Positions 17,708 through 24,219 of a stretch of DNA of 27,984 nt are shown here, in pieces. The stretch spans positions 1 through 27,984 of the forward strand of contig JACOVS010000046.1 in NCBI GenBank assembly GCA_016177205.1, written 5' to 3'. The notes beneath the pieces are model-generated. The model saw only the letters and a list, made by a program, of their open reading frames with translations. It did not search any database and was not told the origin of the DNA. The position numbers and the translations under genes are program-made. Numbering within the stretch: the first letter of the stretch is position 1; each line of letters begins with the position of its first letter. The DNA is from Candidatus Aenigmatarchaeota archaeon (lineage in GTDB: Archaea; Aenigmatarchaeota; Aenigmatarchaeia; JACPZZ01).

Positions 17708-18364
17708 TCACCTTGGCCTGCATACTATAAATGCGTGGTCGACTTCGTGCGGCTCAAGCGTGACAAAGTCCAGTATTTCCATCGTGTTCTTTATCATTTC
17801 AACCGATTCACGGAAAATTTCCTTCGGAGCCCGTGTCACGTCTATACTTCTGGATTTTATAGCCATCATGGCATAGCCGCCTTTCTTCAGAAAGGCGCCG
17901 GCGTTTCTAAGGAGTATCGCAACCTGTTCCGGGTCGGCTACATCCTCATACACGACATCGACCTTTTCCACCCAGGAATAATCTTCCGGCTTTCTCGCGT
18001 CAGCTTTTATGGAAACTATGTTGCCGCGTTTTTCCGTCGAAATGACCAGATCGCTTACTGCACGGGAGGAAAATTCAACGCCGTAGATTATTCCTTCGTG
18101 ACCGATTATATCGGAAAAATATGAGGCGGTCTGGCCCTGTGCTATTCCGAGATACAGGATTTTCGAGCCTTTTTTTATGGGAAAATTTCTTATGCCTTTG
18201 GTTATCGCGGCCGCCGCCTTGGACTTGTCTGGGTTCCAGACGCGGTACTCTTCGCCGCCGATGTTTAGTATTTTTTCGGAATAGGACCTGCCCTTTACCA
18301 GATTTTTCGTGGCCAGCCGGCCGTCAATCGAAAAAACGCCGTCAAAAATTTCCTTCAATTTCAT
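17708..18364 (-). CDS. flpA: Fibrillarin, box C/D RNP 2'-O-methyltransferase
   Basis: SAM-dependent methyltransferase of the box C/D sRNP that modifies rRNA and tRNA riboses, guided by C/D sRNAs with Nop5 and L7Ae. The 218-residue protein has the fibrillarin N-terminal domain (about 1-50), then the Rossmann methyltransferase core. Family-specific segments are clear: YRVWNPDKSKAAAAI near 41-55, VVYEDVADP, FLKKGGYAMMAIK, and RSIDVT. The catalytic K-D-K-H set fits K of the IKS segment, D of EDVA and the late DHAF His. The SAM loop reads YLGIAQGQTASY, unlike the usual YLGAASGTTPSH; the glycine-rich turn is partly replaced. It follows Nop5 by 9 nt on the same strand, the usual archaeal pairing. 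Start ATG 18364. Confidence 0.96.
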   Translation of the reverse strand: MKLKEIFDGVFSIDGRLATKNLVKGRSYSEKILNIGGEEYRVWNPDKSKAAAAITKGIRNFPIKKGSKILYLGIAQGQTASYFSDIIGHEGIIYGVEFSSRAVSDLVISTEKRGNIVSIKADARKPEDYSWVEKVDVVYEDVADPEQVAILLRNAGAFLKKGGYAMMAIKSRSIDVTRAPKEIFRESVEMIKNTMEILDFVTLEPHEVDHAFIVCRPR

Positions 18365-18373
18365 GGCAGCAGC

Positions 18374-19462
18374 CTACTTTTCCCTGAAATTCGAAATCGC
18401 ATCGGCGACAATCCGGTCCAATTCGCTTTTCATCGCGCCGCTCCTGTCGTTGCCGGAGTAAAAATCCACCCTTGCGGCGAGCGTTATTTTCGACGCTACG
18501 ATGCGTGCGATCTTCCCGCGCACGGGTATCGGCGCGGATATCACATAGGGGTGGTAGAAAATTATCCCGTGTTTTGGGGCTTTCCCCCTCTTTTTCAAAA
18601 ACCTGAACAAAGCCTTTTCCGCGCCAAGCAGTTGTATTGTGGAGGAAGGCAGTTTCACAAGTTTATCCAGCCCGCCTGCCTGCGAAACAAGCCTGAACGC
18701 AAGAATGGGTCCGGCAACGGCCGACATGTTGGGCATTATTTTCTTGCCCAGGAGTTCCAGGTAGTTTTCCAGCCTTTTTTTCTGATCGTACATGCTTTTC
18801 AGCGCTTTCCCGGCCTGCCGCACGCTTTCAATGTCGTTTTCATCAAATTCCATACCCGCAGTTTCGATGTCAAGCTTGCGGCCGTCACGCTCAAACTCGC
18901 CGCGCAACGTCTTGGACGCCACAAACTCCGCGAATTTTTCGTTGTCCTTTACCAGGCCGTTTATCTCCGGAAAATAAAGCCCGTACCATTCGCGCAGGTG
19001 TTCGGAGAGCGTATTAATATTCTTGTTCAGTTCATCGATCACGCCGACCACGCGCATCCCTATCTTGTCCTTGTCGACGTTCCTTAGCCCGGCCTTGGAG
19101 CTTTCCGCGCCCACGGCCGAGAGTATTTTATTTAATTCCTGCTGTGAGTTGGCCCACCCCTCTCGCAACGCGACCTCGCGGAAAACCGCCTTCGTATTGC
19201 CCTCGCCGATGTTTTCCGTGTCCCTTTCCAGGTTAAACTCGCCGGATTTCGGGTAAGCGCTGTAAAATCCTGTGAAACCCCTTTTCCGGAGTCTTCTTAA
19301 CAGGACCAGCTCTTCGTCTAAAAAGTCGTTTTCGGCCGCCTTCAGCTTCAGGTAGATTTGCTTGGCATCCTTGTTGAACAGCTCTTTGTCTAGCAGTTTC
19401 CCGCCCGCGTCAAACGCGGTGACACCAATAACCGAGTATCCCAGGTACGCTTTCATGGCCAT
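18374..19462 (-). CDS. nop5: Nop5 (Nop56/58), box C/D RNP core protein
   Basis: Scaffold of the archaeal box C/D sRNP that joins fibrillarin to the L7Ae-bound guide RNA and dimerises through its coiled coil. The 362 residues comprise an N-terminal fibrillarin-binding domain (about 1-115), a coiled coil (about 140-250), and the NOP domain (about 250-345). The NOP domain shows the hallmark PNMSAVAGPILAFRLVSQAG and LPSSTIQLLGAEKALFRFL, and GxAPKHGIIFYHPYV. No Lys-rich C-terminal tail follows. The start is ATG 19462 (MAMK); ATG 19456 is the alternative. An A/T-rich element (CTTTTAGA) lies about 24 nt upstream and a better TATA (CTTATTTAAA) about 58 nt upstream, so the promoter is unclear. It is the first gene of the run that continues through fibrillarin, the exported protein and the GT-C-like gene. 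Confidence 0.96.
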   Translation of the reverse strand: MAMKAYLGYSVIGVTAFDAGGKLLDKELFNKDAKQIYLKLKAAENDFLDEELVLLRRLRKRGFTGFYSAYPKSGEFNLERDTENIGEGNTKAVFREVALREGWANSQQELNKILSAVGAESSKAGLRNVDKDKIGMRVVGVIDELNKNINTLSEHLREWYGLYFPEINGLVKDNEKFAEFVASKTLRGEFERDGRKLDIETAGMEFDENDIESVRQAGKALKSMYDQKKRLENYLELLGKKIMPNMSAVAGPILAFRLVSQAGGLDKLVKLPSSTIQLLGAEKALFRFLKKRGKAPKHGIIFYHPYVISAPIPVRGKIARIVASKITLAARVDFYSGNDRSGAMKSELDRIVADAISNFREK

Positions 19463-19540
19463 CCACTTTGATCAAACTTTCTAAAAGTTTGCATTGAATA
19501 ATGAGTTTCCGCAAGGTTTAAATAAGCGGTTTTTGATCAG

Positions 19541-19555
19541 CTTTTTGTTAAAAAG
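19541..19555 (-). terminator. T-rich hairpin after tRNA-Leu
   Basis: CTTTTT-GTT-AAAAAG is a perfect 6-bp inverted repeat starting 5 nt beyond the tRNA-Leu discriminator base. Read on the minus strand it gives a TTTTT run, consistent with an archaeal T-stretch terminator for the tRNA gene. Confidence 0.4.
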
Positions 19556-19559
19556 AATG

Positions 19560-19684
19560 TGCGGGGGGCCGGATTTGAACCGACGAACCCACTAAGGGAT
19601 CAGATCTTGAGTCTGACGCCTTAAGTCATAGTTTGCATCAGCAAACTCCTCACTCAAGCTTTGACCGGACTTGGCTACCCCCGC
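19560..19684 (-). tRNA. tRNA-Leu(CAA) with a 39-nt D-loop intron
   Basis: Exon 1 is 19661-19684, the intron is 19622-19660, and exon 2 is 19560-19621. Removing the intron gives a normal type II tRNA-Leu: acceptor GCGGGGG/CCCCCGC, D stem GCC/GGC, anticodon arm TCAGA-CTCAAGA-TCTGA (anticodon CAA), a long variable arm with a CCC/GGG stem, T arm GTCGG-TTCAAAT-CCGGC, discriminator A. The intron lies at the 3' edge of the D loop (about 21/22), not in the anticodon loop. A bulge-helix-bulge supports the boundaries: GGTC of exon 1 pairs with GACT at the intron end, flanked by AA^A and TA^A bulges, and the splice recreates the archaeal GGTCAAAGGC. The intron has a 7-bp hairpin AGTTTGC/GCAAACT. Confidence 0.88.
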
Positions 19685-19739
19685 AGTTGTTTCGGTCAAA
19701 CGACCAATTTCTGTTTCCATTAAGAAGTATTTAAAAAGA

Positions 19740-20201
19740 TCAGGCGGAAATAGCCTTTACTTCGCTTTTCAACTTATCCAGCTGGTTTTTTAGCTCGTTT
19801 AATGAAACCTTCATCTCAGCCCGCTTCGCCTCAACGTCCATGTCTATGTTTAACCCTTGCGGCCGTCCCATCTCCGCATCCAACGCCCCTATGATTTTAT
19901 TTGTTTTTTCCAGAGTCGCGCTAATGGCGTTATTGGTCTCCATGAACATCTCCTGCGTGCTGGTTAGAACGTTTCCAAGCTGTTTCAGCGTTTCAATATC
20001 ATTTTTCAGCGCGCCGAAGTAGGAAAGCATTTCCTTGTAGCGGTCAACTTTGATGAACAGCGGCGCCTCCCGCACAGGCGGCGTTGCGCTGTTTGGCGCA
20101 GCCATAGCAGGAGAAAAATCGCTCATCAGGGCCTGCTCGGTCTCCATGTCGGATCCCGGTTCATTGACCGGGCCAAGCTTCTTTTTTACAAACCAGACCA
20201 T
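19740..20201 (-). CDS. Short coiled-coil protein, unknown function
   Basis: About 153 residues from ATG 20201; an in-frame GTG at 20210 would add three residues. The N-terminus is short and basic (MVWFVKKK), followed by a Pro/Ala-rich linker to about residue 45. A PLFIKVDRYKEML segment follows, then an alpha-helical, coiled-coil-prone body to the end, with Leu/Ile heptad spacing and Glu/Lys salt-bridge patterns. No signal peptide, TM helix, Cys or catalytic motif is visible. I recall a PLFxKVDxYxE pattern in short coiled-coil proteins of DPANN archaea, but cannot verify this here. It lies between tRNA-Leu and tRNA-Gly on the same strand. A TATA-like TTTATATTA lies about 45 nt upstream. Confidence 0.75.
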   Translation of the reverse strand: MVWFVKKKLGPVNEPGSDMETEQALMSDFSPAMAAPNSATPPVREAPLFIKVDRYKEMLSYFGALKNDIETLKQLGNVLTSTQEMFMETNNAISATLEKTNKIIGALDAEMGRPQGLNIDMDVEAKRAEMKVSLNELKNQLDKLKSEVKAISA

Positions 20202-20259
20202 TGAACTCACTCAGCTTATAATAATAACATTCAGATCCGGCTAATATAAATCTGTTTTA

Positions 20260-20333
20260 TGCGCCAGCCGGGATTTGAACCCGGATACCCAGCTTGGGAA
20301 GCTGGTATCTTAGCCAGGTTGGATCACTGACGC
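20260..20333 (-). tRNA. tRNA-Gly(CCC)
   Basis: Intron-free cloverleaf: acceptor GCGTCAG/CTGGCGC (one U·G pair), D arm ATC/GAT, anticodon arm CCAGC-TTCCCAA-GCTGG (anticodon CCC, Gly), variable loop GTATC, T arm CGGG-TTCAAAT-CCCG, discriminator A. CCA is not encoded. It is the only one of the four tRNA genes here without an intron. Confidence 0.95.
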
Positions 20334-20369
20334 TTTTATCGCGGTTTCGAGCGCACGCCTTTTCATGAA

Positions 20370-21326
20370 TTATAATCGAACATCCTTTTTAGATGACAGT
20401 TCATTTACGACCTCTTTTATCCCTTCCGCATAACCAACGACCGGGTTGTAACCGAGAACCTTTTTCGCCTTTGATATGTCGTAATACCTGTCGCTCGAGA
20501 TCATTCTTATGTAGCGTTCCAGAACCTGGGGGTTCTTTCCCTGTAATTTTTTGACCAGGTAGTTTATCCTCGCGCCCCATACAGCCAGCCTTTTGTCAAC
20601 ATGTTCGTACGGAGAGGTTACACCAAGGCGTTCGGCAACCAGCGCAAAGGCTTCTTTCTGGGTTATCACCTCGGGCCCGCCTATGTTGAACGCGGCGTTA
20701 AAGGGTTTTTTCGCAGCAGCCAGGTAAAAGGCGTTTGCGCAGTCCCTGGCATGGACGAAATGCAGCCTGTTGTTTCCGTCGCCGATTATTCTCATTTTGC
20801 CGGACTTTACCAGGTTTATTATTGTCCTGAAGCCTGTTTCAAAGCCCCTTCCGTAGATAGCCGTAGGCCTTAAAAAGGTGAAACCCACGCCGGATTTTTT
20901 TATCGCATCTTCGGACTTTATCTTGCTTAACCCGTAAGCGTCTTTGGCTTTGCGCTCAGAGTCCTCAAACACAGGAAGTTTTGGATTAAAGCCGTAAACC
21001 GCGACAGAGCTTGCGTAAACGAATTTAGTCGCGCCCGCCCCCAGGGCGGCATCAAGGACGTTTTTAGTCCCGTCGTAGTTTATCCTCATCATCTCTCCCT
21101 GGGATTTTCCAAAGTCCAGCGTAGCAGCGAGATGCACAACGGTTTTAACGCCCTCGCACGCCCTAGCCAAAAGATCCTTGTCCAGGATGTCCGCCATGAC
21201 AACAGAGGAATTTTTTAACGGCTTCATGCCGCTTCTGGACATCAGCCTTGTTTTTAGCCCCTTGTTGGAGAATAGTCGCGAGACGTAGGAACCAAGGTTG
21301 CCGTCTGCGCCCGTAATAAGTATCAT
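20370..21326 (-). CDS. NAD-dependent epimerase/dehydratase (extended SDR)
   Basis: A 318-residue Rossmann-fold protein. The dinucleotide-binding motif is GADGNLGS at residues 6-13, the DxxD-like VVMADILDKD follows strand 3, HLAATL is the NxAA-type segment, and the catalytic YxxxK is YGLSK. LRPTAIYGRG and a C-terminal substrate-binding domain (NIGGPEVITQKE; YDISKAKKVLGYNP) complete an extended SDR of the UDP-glucose-4-epimerase or dTDP-sugar dehydratase type. Substrate is unknown; supply of a nucleotide sugar to the glycosyltransferases in the window is inference. I chose ATG 21326 (MILITGAD): the longer in-frame version would overlap the divergent gene and run past the TATA box. It shares a 30-bp promoter with the HD gene. 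Confidence 0.9.
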   Translation of the reverse strand: MILITGADGNLGSYVSRLFSNKGLKTRLMSRSGMKPLKNSSVVMADILDKDLLARACEGVKTVVHLAATLDFGKSQGEMMRINYDGTKNVLDAALGAGATKFVYASSVAVYGFNPKLPVFEDSERKAKDAYGLSKIKSEDAIKKSGVGFTFLRPTAIYGRGFETGFRTIINLVKSGKMRIIGDGNNRLHFVHARDCANAFYLAAAKKPFNAAFNIGGPEVITQKEAFALVAERLGVTSPYEHVDKRLAVWGARINYLVKKLQGKNPQVLERYIRMISSDRYYDISKAKKVLGYNPVVGYAEGIKEVVNELSSKKDVRL

Positions 21327-21356
21327 AAATTTAATACCCGGGCGCGTCTTATATTT
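21327..21356. promoter_or_regulatory. 30-bp divergent, leaderless promoter
   Basis: TTTAATA (21330-21336, plus strand) is about 24 nt before the GTG at 21357, and AAATATAAG (21348-21356, minus strand) is about 25 nt before the ATG at 21326. Each TATA box adjoins the other gene's start codon, so the two pre-initiation complexes should exclude each other. Confidence 0.6.
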
Positions 21357-21926
21357 GTGAACGAAACGGAACGACTTGCAAAACTTTTCTTCGAAGCCGG
21401 GCAATTGAAGCGATTAAAACGCAGCGGCTGGTCTTTTGCAGGCATCCAAAATCCGGAAAGCGTCGCCGACCATTCTTGGCGGGTCGCACTTATAGGCCTT
21501 TTCCTTGCAAAGATGGAAAAAGCTGACGAGGACAAAGTGGTTAAAATGTGCATTCTTCACGATTTGGCGGAAACAAGGATAGGCGACATAAACCGGGTCA
21601 ACGACAGGTATATCGAGGACAAAGGCGAGAAGAAGGCCGCGGAGGACATTTTATCCGGCCTGTTTGACAACTCCCTTCTGGATGTAGTGAACGAGTATAA
21701 CGATAGGGAAACAAAGGAGGCGATAGTTTCAAAAGACGCGGACCTTCTTGAACTTTTCACACGGGCAAAAGAATACAAGGAGCTTGGTTATAATTCGGTT
21801 GCTGACTGGATGAAAAACGCCAAGGCCGGGCTGAAAACCAAAAGCGCAAAAAAGCTTGCAAATAAGATAGGGTCGATGAGCCCGACATCGTGGTGGCACG
21901 GCCTGAAAAAACTTCCCAAAAATTAA
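21357..21926 (+). CDS. HD-domain hydrolase (HDDC2/YfbR-like)
   Basis: A 189-residue soluble protein with a complete metal-binding H…HD…D set: H39 in VADHSW, H68-D69 in ILHDLAE, and D127 in KDADLLE. The overall pattern (LKRSGW, ESVADHSWRVA, HDLAETRIGDI, a downstream DKGEKKAAE segment) is that of HDDC2/YfbR-type 5'-deoxynucleotidases, which remove the phosphate from dNMPs or related nucleotides. The start is a GTG at 21357; the TATA box 24 nt upstream and the absence of leader space support it. The gene ends in a 4-bp overlap with the stop of the M24 peptidase gene on the other strand. A nucleotide-pool role fits the family but is not proven. Confidence 0.88.
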   Translation: MNETERLAKLFFEAGQLKRLKRSGWSFAGIQNPESVADHSWRVALIGLFLAKMEKADEDKVVKMCILHDLAETRIGDINRVNDRYIEDKGEKKAAEDILSGLFDNSLLDVVNEYNDRETKEAIVSKDADLLELFTRAKEYKELGYNSVADWMKNAKAGLKTKSAKKLANKIGSMSPTSWWHGLKKLPKN

Positions 21927-22921
21927 AGTTCTTTAACGCCGTTCTTCGTGACCAAAAAGTCGTTCTCAAACCTTACGCCGCCGCGCTTCACGTCATAGAA
22001 GCCGGGTTCGATGGTGAATACCATGCCTGGACGGAACGCCTTTTTTAAATTACTCAGGGAATTTTCATGCACGTCGCGTCCGAGAAAATGGCCTATTGAG
22101 TGTATAAAATTTTTTCCTAGGATATTTTGCGCGGCCCGTTGCATCTCAAAACCCGTTCCCCCGCCATCCGCAACATCAACGCATTTTTCATACGCCCTCA
22201 TCACTTTGTTTTCAGCCCGCGCAAACCATGCGACCTTTCTTTTGAAAACGCATCTTGTGATGTCCGCGCAATACCCTTCAAACCTCGCCCCAAAGTCGAC
22301 GAGGACCATTCCGTTTATTTTTCCAAAACCGGTAGAGTGGTGGGGCAGCGCAGAATTTTTATCCGCAGCGCAGATCGTGGGAAATGCTATATTGCAGCCC
22401 TTTGACCTGATAAACGTTTCTATCCGGGACGCCAGGTCGTTTTCATCGGTGAGCTTACCGATGGAATTTTCCAGGGCATCCTTGCTGACATCAACAGCGG
22501 CCCGGATGCGCTTTATCTCTTCCTTGTCCTTGATCATGCGGCACTCCTCAAAGCTGGAGGAAACATCAATTGGTTTTAGCCCGGCAGATTCCAGGTTCTT
22601 GCCTGAAAAATAGGAAAGCCTGTTGGCTATCACCCCGATTTTACCGGAATTCGCGTAACTTTTGATCATTTCAATTTTCTCGGAGCGTTTGGTTATCAGC
22701 CTCGGTTTTTTTACGCCCTGTTTCTTTGCGCTGCCGTAATCCAGCTCGGAAACGGCAACCTCGACCCTGTTTTTGCCGACCATGGCAAAACACCCTTCAA
22801 ACAGCCCTTCGAGGTTTGTTATGTAATAAAAATTCTCGTCCGGCGCGTTAGGCAGAAATACCGTATCCACGCCCAGGCCTTTGCTGTCAATGATTTTCCA
22901 CAATCTTTTAAGGCGGTTCAC
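21923..22921 (-). CDS. M24-family metallopeptidase (Xaa-Pro aminopeptidase type)
   Basis: A 332-residue 'pita-bread' peptidase with the complete two-metal ligand set: D209, D220, H278, E305 and E319 (in VDFGA, CADITR, GHFLGRDVHE, TIEPGFY, and RFEND). The N-terminal creatinase-like domain covers about residues 1-125. It is likely to cleave X-Pro N-terminal bonds in cytoplasmic peptides. It is short for the class, at the low end of archaeal PepQ-like enzymes. The start is a GTG at 22921, preceded by AAGGATG, a possible Shine-Dalgarno sequence; an AT-rich TATA-like ATTATTTAAG lies about 50 nt upstream. The left end of the TnpB element probably lies within that upstream region. It converges with the HD gene (4-bp overlap). 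Confidence 0.92.
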   Translation of the reverse strand: MNRLKRLWKIIDSKGLGVDTVFLPNAPDENFYYITNLEGLFEGCFAMVGKNRVEVAVSELDYGSAKKQGVKKPRLITKRSEKIEMIKSYANSGKIGVIANRLSYFSGKNLESAGLKPIDVSSSFEECRMIKDKEEIKRIRAAVDVSKDALENSIGKLTDENDLASRIETFIRSKGCNIAFPTICAADKNSALPHHSTGFGKINGMVLVDFGARFEGYCADITRCVFKRKVAWFARAENKVMRAYEKCVDVADGGGTGFEMQRAAQNILGKNFIHSIGHFLGRDVHENSLSNLKKAFRPGMVFTIEPGFYDVKRGGVRFENDFLVTKNGVKEL

Positions 22922-22961
22922 AATATCAGCATCCTTTCACAACAAAAACTACACAGTAAAC

Positions 22962-23024
22962 AACACTTAAATAATATCGGAACTCCGCACCCGAAAGCCG
23001 TATATAAGATCCTTTGTAAGTGTT
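22962..23024. repeat. 8-bp inverted repeat flanking the tnpB promoter
   Basis: AACACTTA (22962-22969) and TAAGTGTT (23017-23024) are perfect inverted repeats 47 nt apart, around the tnpB TATA box. It could be a left-end subterminal palindrome of the element or an operator. Confidence 0.4.
23001..23008 (+). promoter_or_regulatory. TATA box for tnpB
   Basis: TATATAAG is centred about 24 nt before the ATG at 23028, so tnpB probably has a leaderless transcript of its own. Confidence 0.55.
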
Positions 23025-23027
23025 TTT

Positions 23028-24203
23028 ATGAAAAGGGCAATCTTGCTCCAGACTGTTGCCACAGACACCAAAAATCATCTCCTAGAAGATTTTATGGTAA
23101 AGGCTATTAATGAGTATAACCATTTGCTTTCAGAACGTGCTGGTTGCAACACTTTTATGCAATTCCACCACAAAACTCCATCAGCAAGCAAAGTCGGCAC
23201 ATCTTTCAACATTCAAATTATTTGTTCCCTTATACGCGACGCCTGGAAAAAGAAGGCGGATAAAGTTGCAGGTCTGACCGTTAAATTCAACGTTCCACGA
23301 AATTGCAAGACGTTTGAAACCAAGTCCAACTTTTTCGTCAGCCTAGGCACGTACCCCAAGCACAGGGTTGCGGTACCTATCAAGCAAAACAGAAACTACG
23401 TCAGATTTCAGTCTCTGATCAGAAATGGGTGGACTTGCAAAACTTTCGGATTGACTAAGGATTTGCAGATCGTTACCTATCTATCAAAAGAAGCCGAAAT
23501 GCACACCAGAAAAAACGTTCTCGGAATTGACATCAACGCCAAGCATTTCGCTATTACCGTTATCTCCCCTGACGAGAAAGTCCTTTACCAGACATATCTA
23601 GGGAAACACATCTGGATAAAGAGAAAAAAGATCATGCAAAGAAGGGCACTTCTACAATCCTTGAACGCCGAAAAGAAAATTGACAGGATTAAGGCGTACG
23701 AAAGAAATTTCGTCAAAACCAATGTTGGTCAAATCACCAGAGAAATAATCAAACTTGCCACCAAATATGACGCCGATATCGCTATTGAAAAACTTAATAG
23801 ATTCAAAAGTAAAGGGCGAAATTTCAATAGAAATGTTATGAGAATCCCATTCTTCGCATTTAGAAGAATTCTAGAACAGAGATGCTTCGATAATAATATT
23901 CACTTGGACATTGTGGATAGCTGGCACACAAGCAAATGGTGTTCCCACTGCGGTGCTGTTGGGAACGGGCACAGTTCCAACTATGCTTTGTTCAGATGCA
24001 AGTGCGGACAAATTGTGAACAGCGACAGAAAAGCGAGCTTGGCCGTCGCTGTCAAATCCCTTCTGGAGCGGGAAGGTATGGAAAAAGGTAATTCCCAGAT
24101 TTCCAGATGGAGAGGTTCTGTAAACAACCTCATTCGTCCAGATGTGATTGGTAGTTTGTGTTCTGTGAACAACGCACCGCCAATTTATGGAAAATCTATC
24201 TGA
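23028..24203 (+). CDS. tnpB: TnpB RNA-guided nuclease of IS200/IS605 type
   Basis: A 391-residue TnpB. The split RuvC triad appears complete: D168 in VLGIDIN, E254 in DIAIEKLNRF, and D333 in VNSDRKA. A zinc ribbon precedes the last motif: CSHCG (C305, C308) and CKCG (C324, C326), with the second pair spaced C-X-C rather than the common C-X-X-C. The N-terminal wedge/REC-like part is about residues 1-150. Known TnpB proteins use a right-end RNA (reRNA/ωRNA) to cut DNA next to a TAM and so preserve the element. Length is normal and there is no frameshift, so it may be active; the usual tnpA is missing. Codon and base use are more AT-rich than in the neighbours. Domestication is possible but unproven. 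Confidence 0.93.
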   Translation: MKRAILLQTVATDTKNHLLEDFMVKAINEYNHLLSERAGCNTFMQFHHKTPSASKVGTSFNIQIICSLIRDAWKKKADKVAGLTVKFNVPRNCKTFETKSNFFVSLGTYPKHRVAVPIKQNRNYVRFQSLIRNGWTCKTFGLTKDLQIVTYLSKEAEMHTRKNVLGIDINAKHFAITVISPDEKVLYQTYLGKHIWIKRKKIMQRRALLQSLNAEKKIDRIKAYERNFVKTNVGQITREIIKLATKYDADIAIEKLNRFKSKGRNFNRNVMRIPFFAFRRILEQRCFDNNIHLDIVDSWHTSKWCSHCGAVGNGHSSNYALFRCKCGQIVNSDRKASLAVAVKSLLEREGMEKGNSQISRWRGSVNNLIRPDVIGSLCSVNNAPPIYGKSI

Positions 24204-24216
24204 GTTGAAGATAGGT
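24194..24216 (+). repeat. Right-end hairpin of the TnpB element
   Basis: ATCTATCT and AGATAGGT form an 8-bp stem (one G·U) with a 7-nt loop that spans the tnpB stop codon. This position matches the right-end hairpin of IS200/IS605 elements, which also closes the ωRNA scaffold. The predicted guide would begin a few nt downstream. Confidence 0.5.
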
Positions 24217-24219
24217 GGT

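Noticed and set aside
21327..21404. Longer start for the SDR epimerase
   Set aside because: The extra residues overlap the divergent HD gene and precede the TATA box; the Rossmann motif starts at once after ATG 21326.
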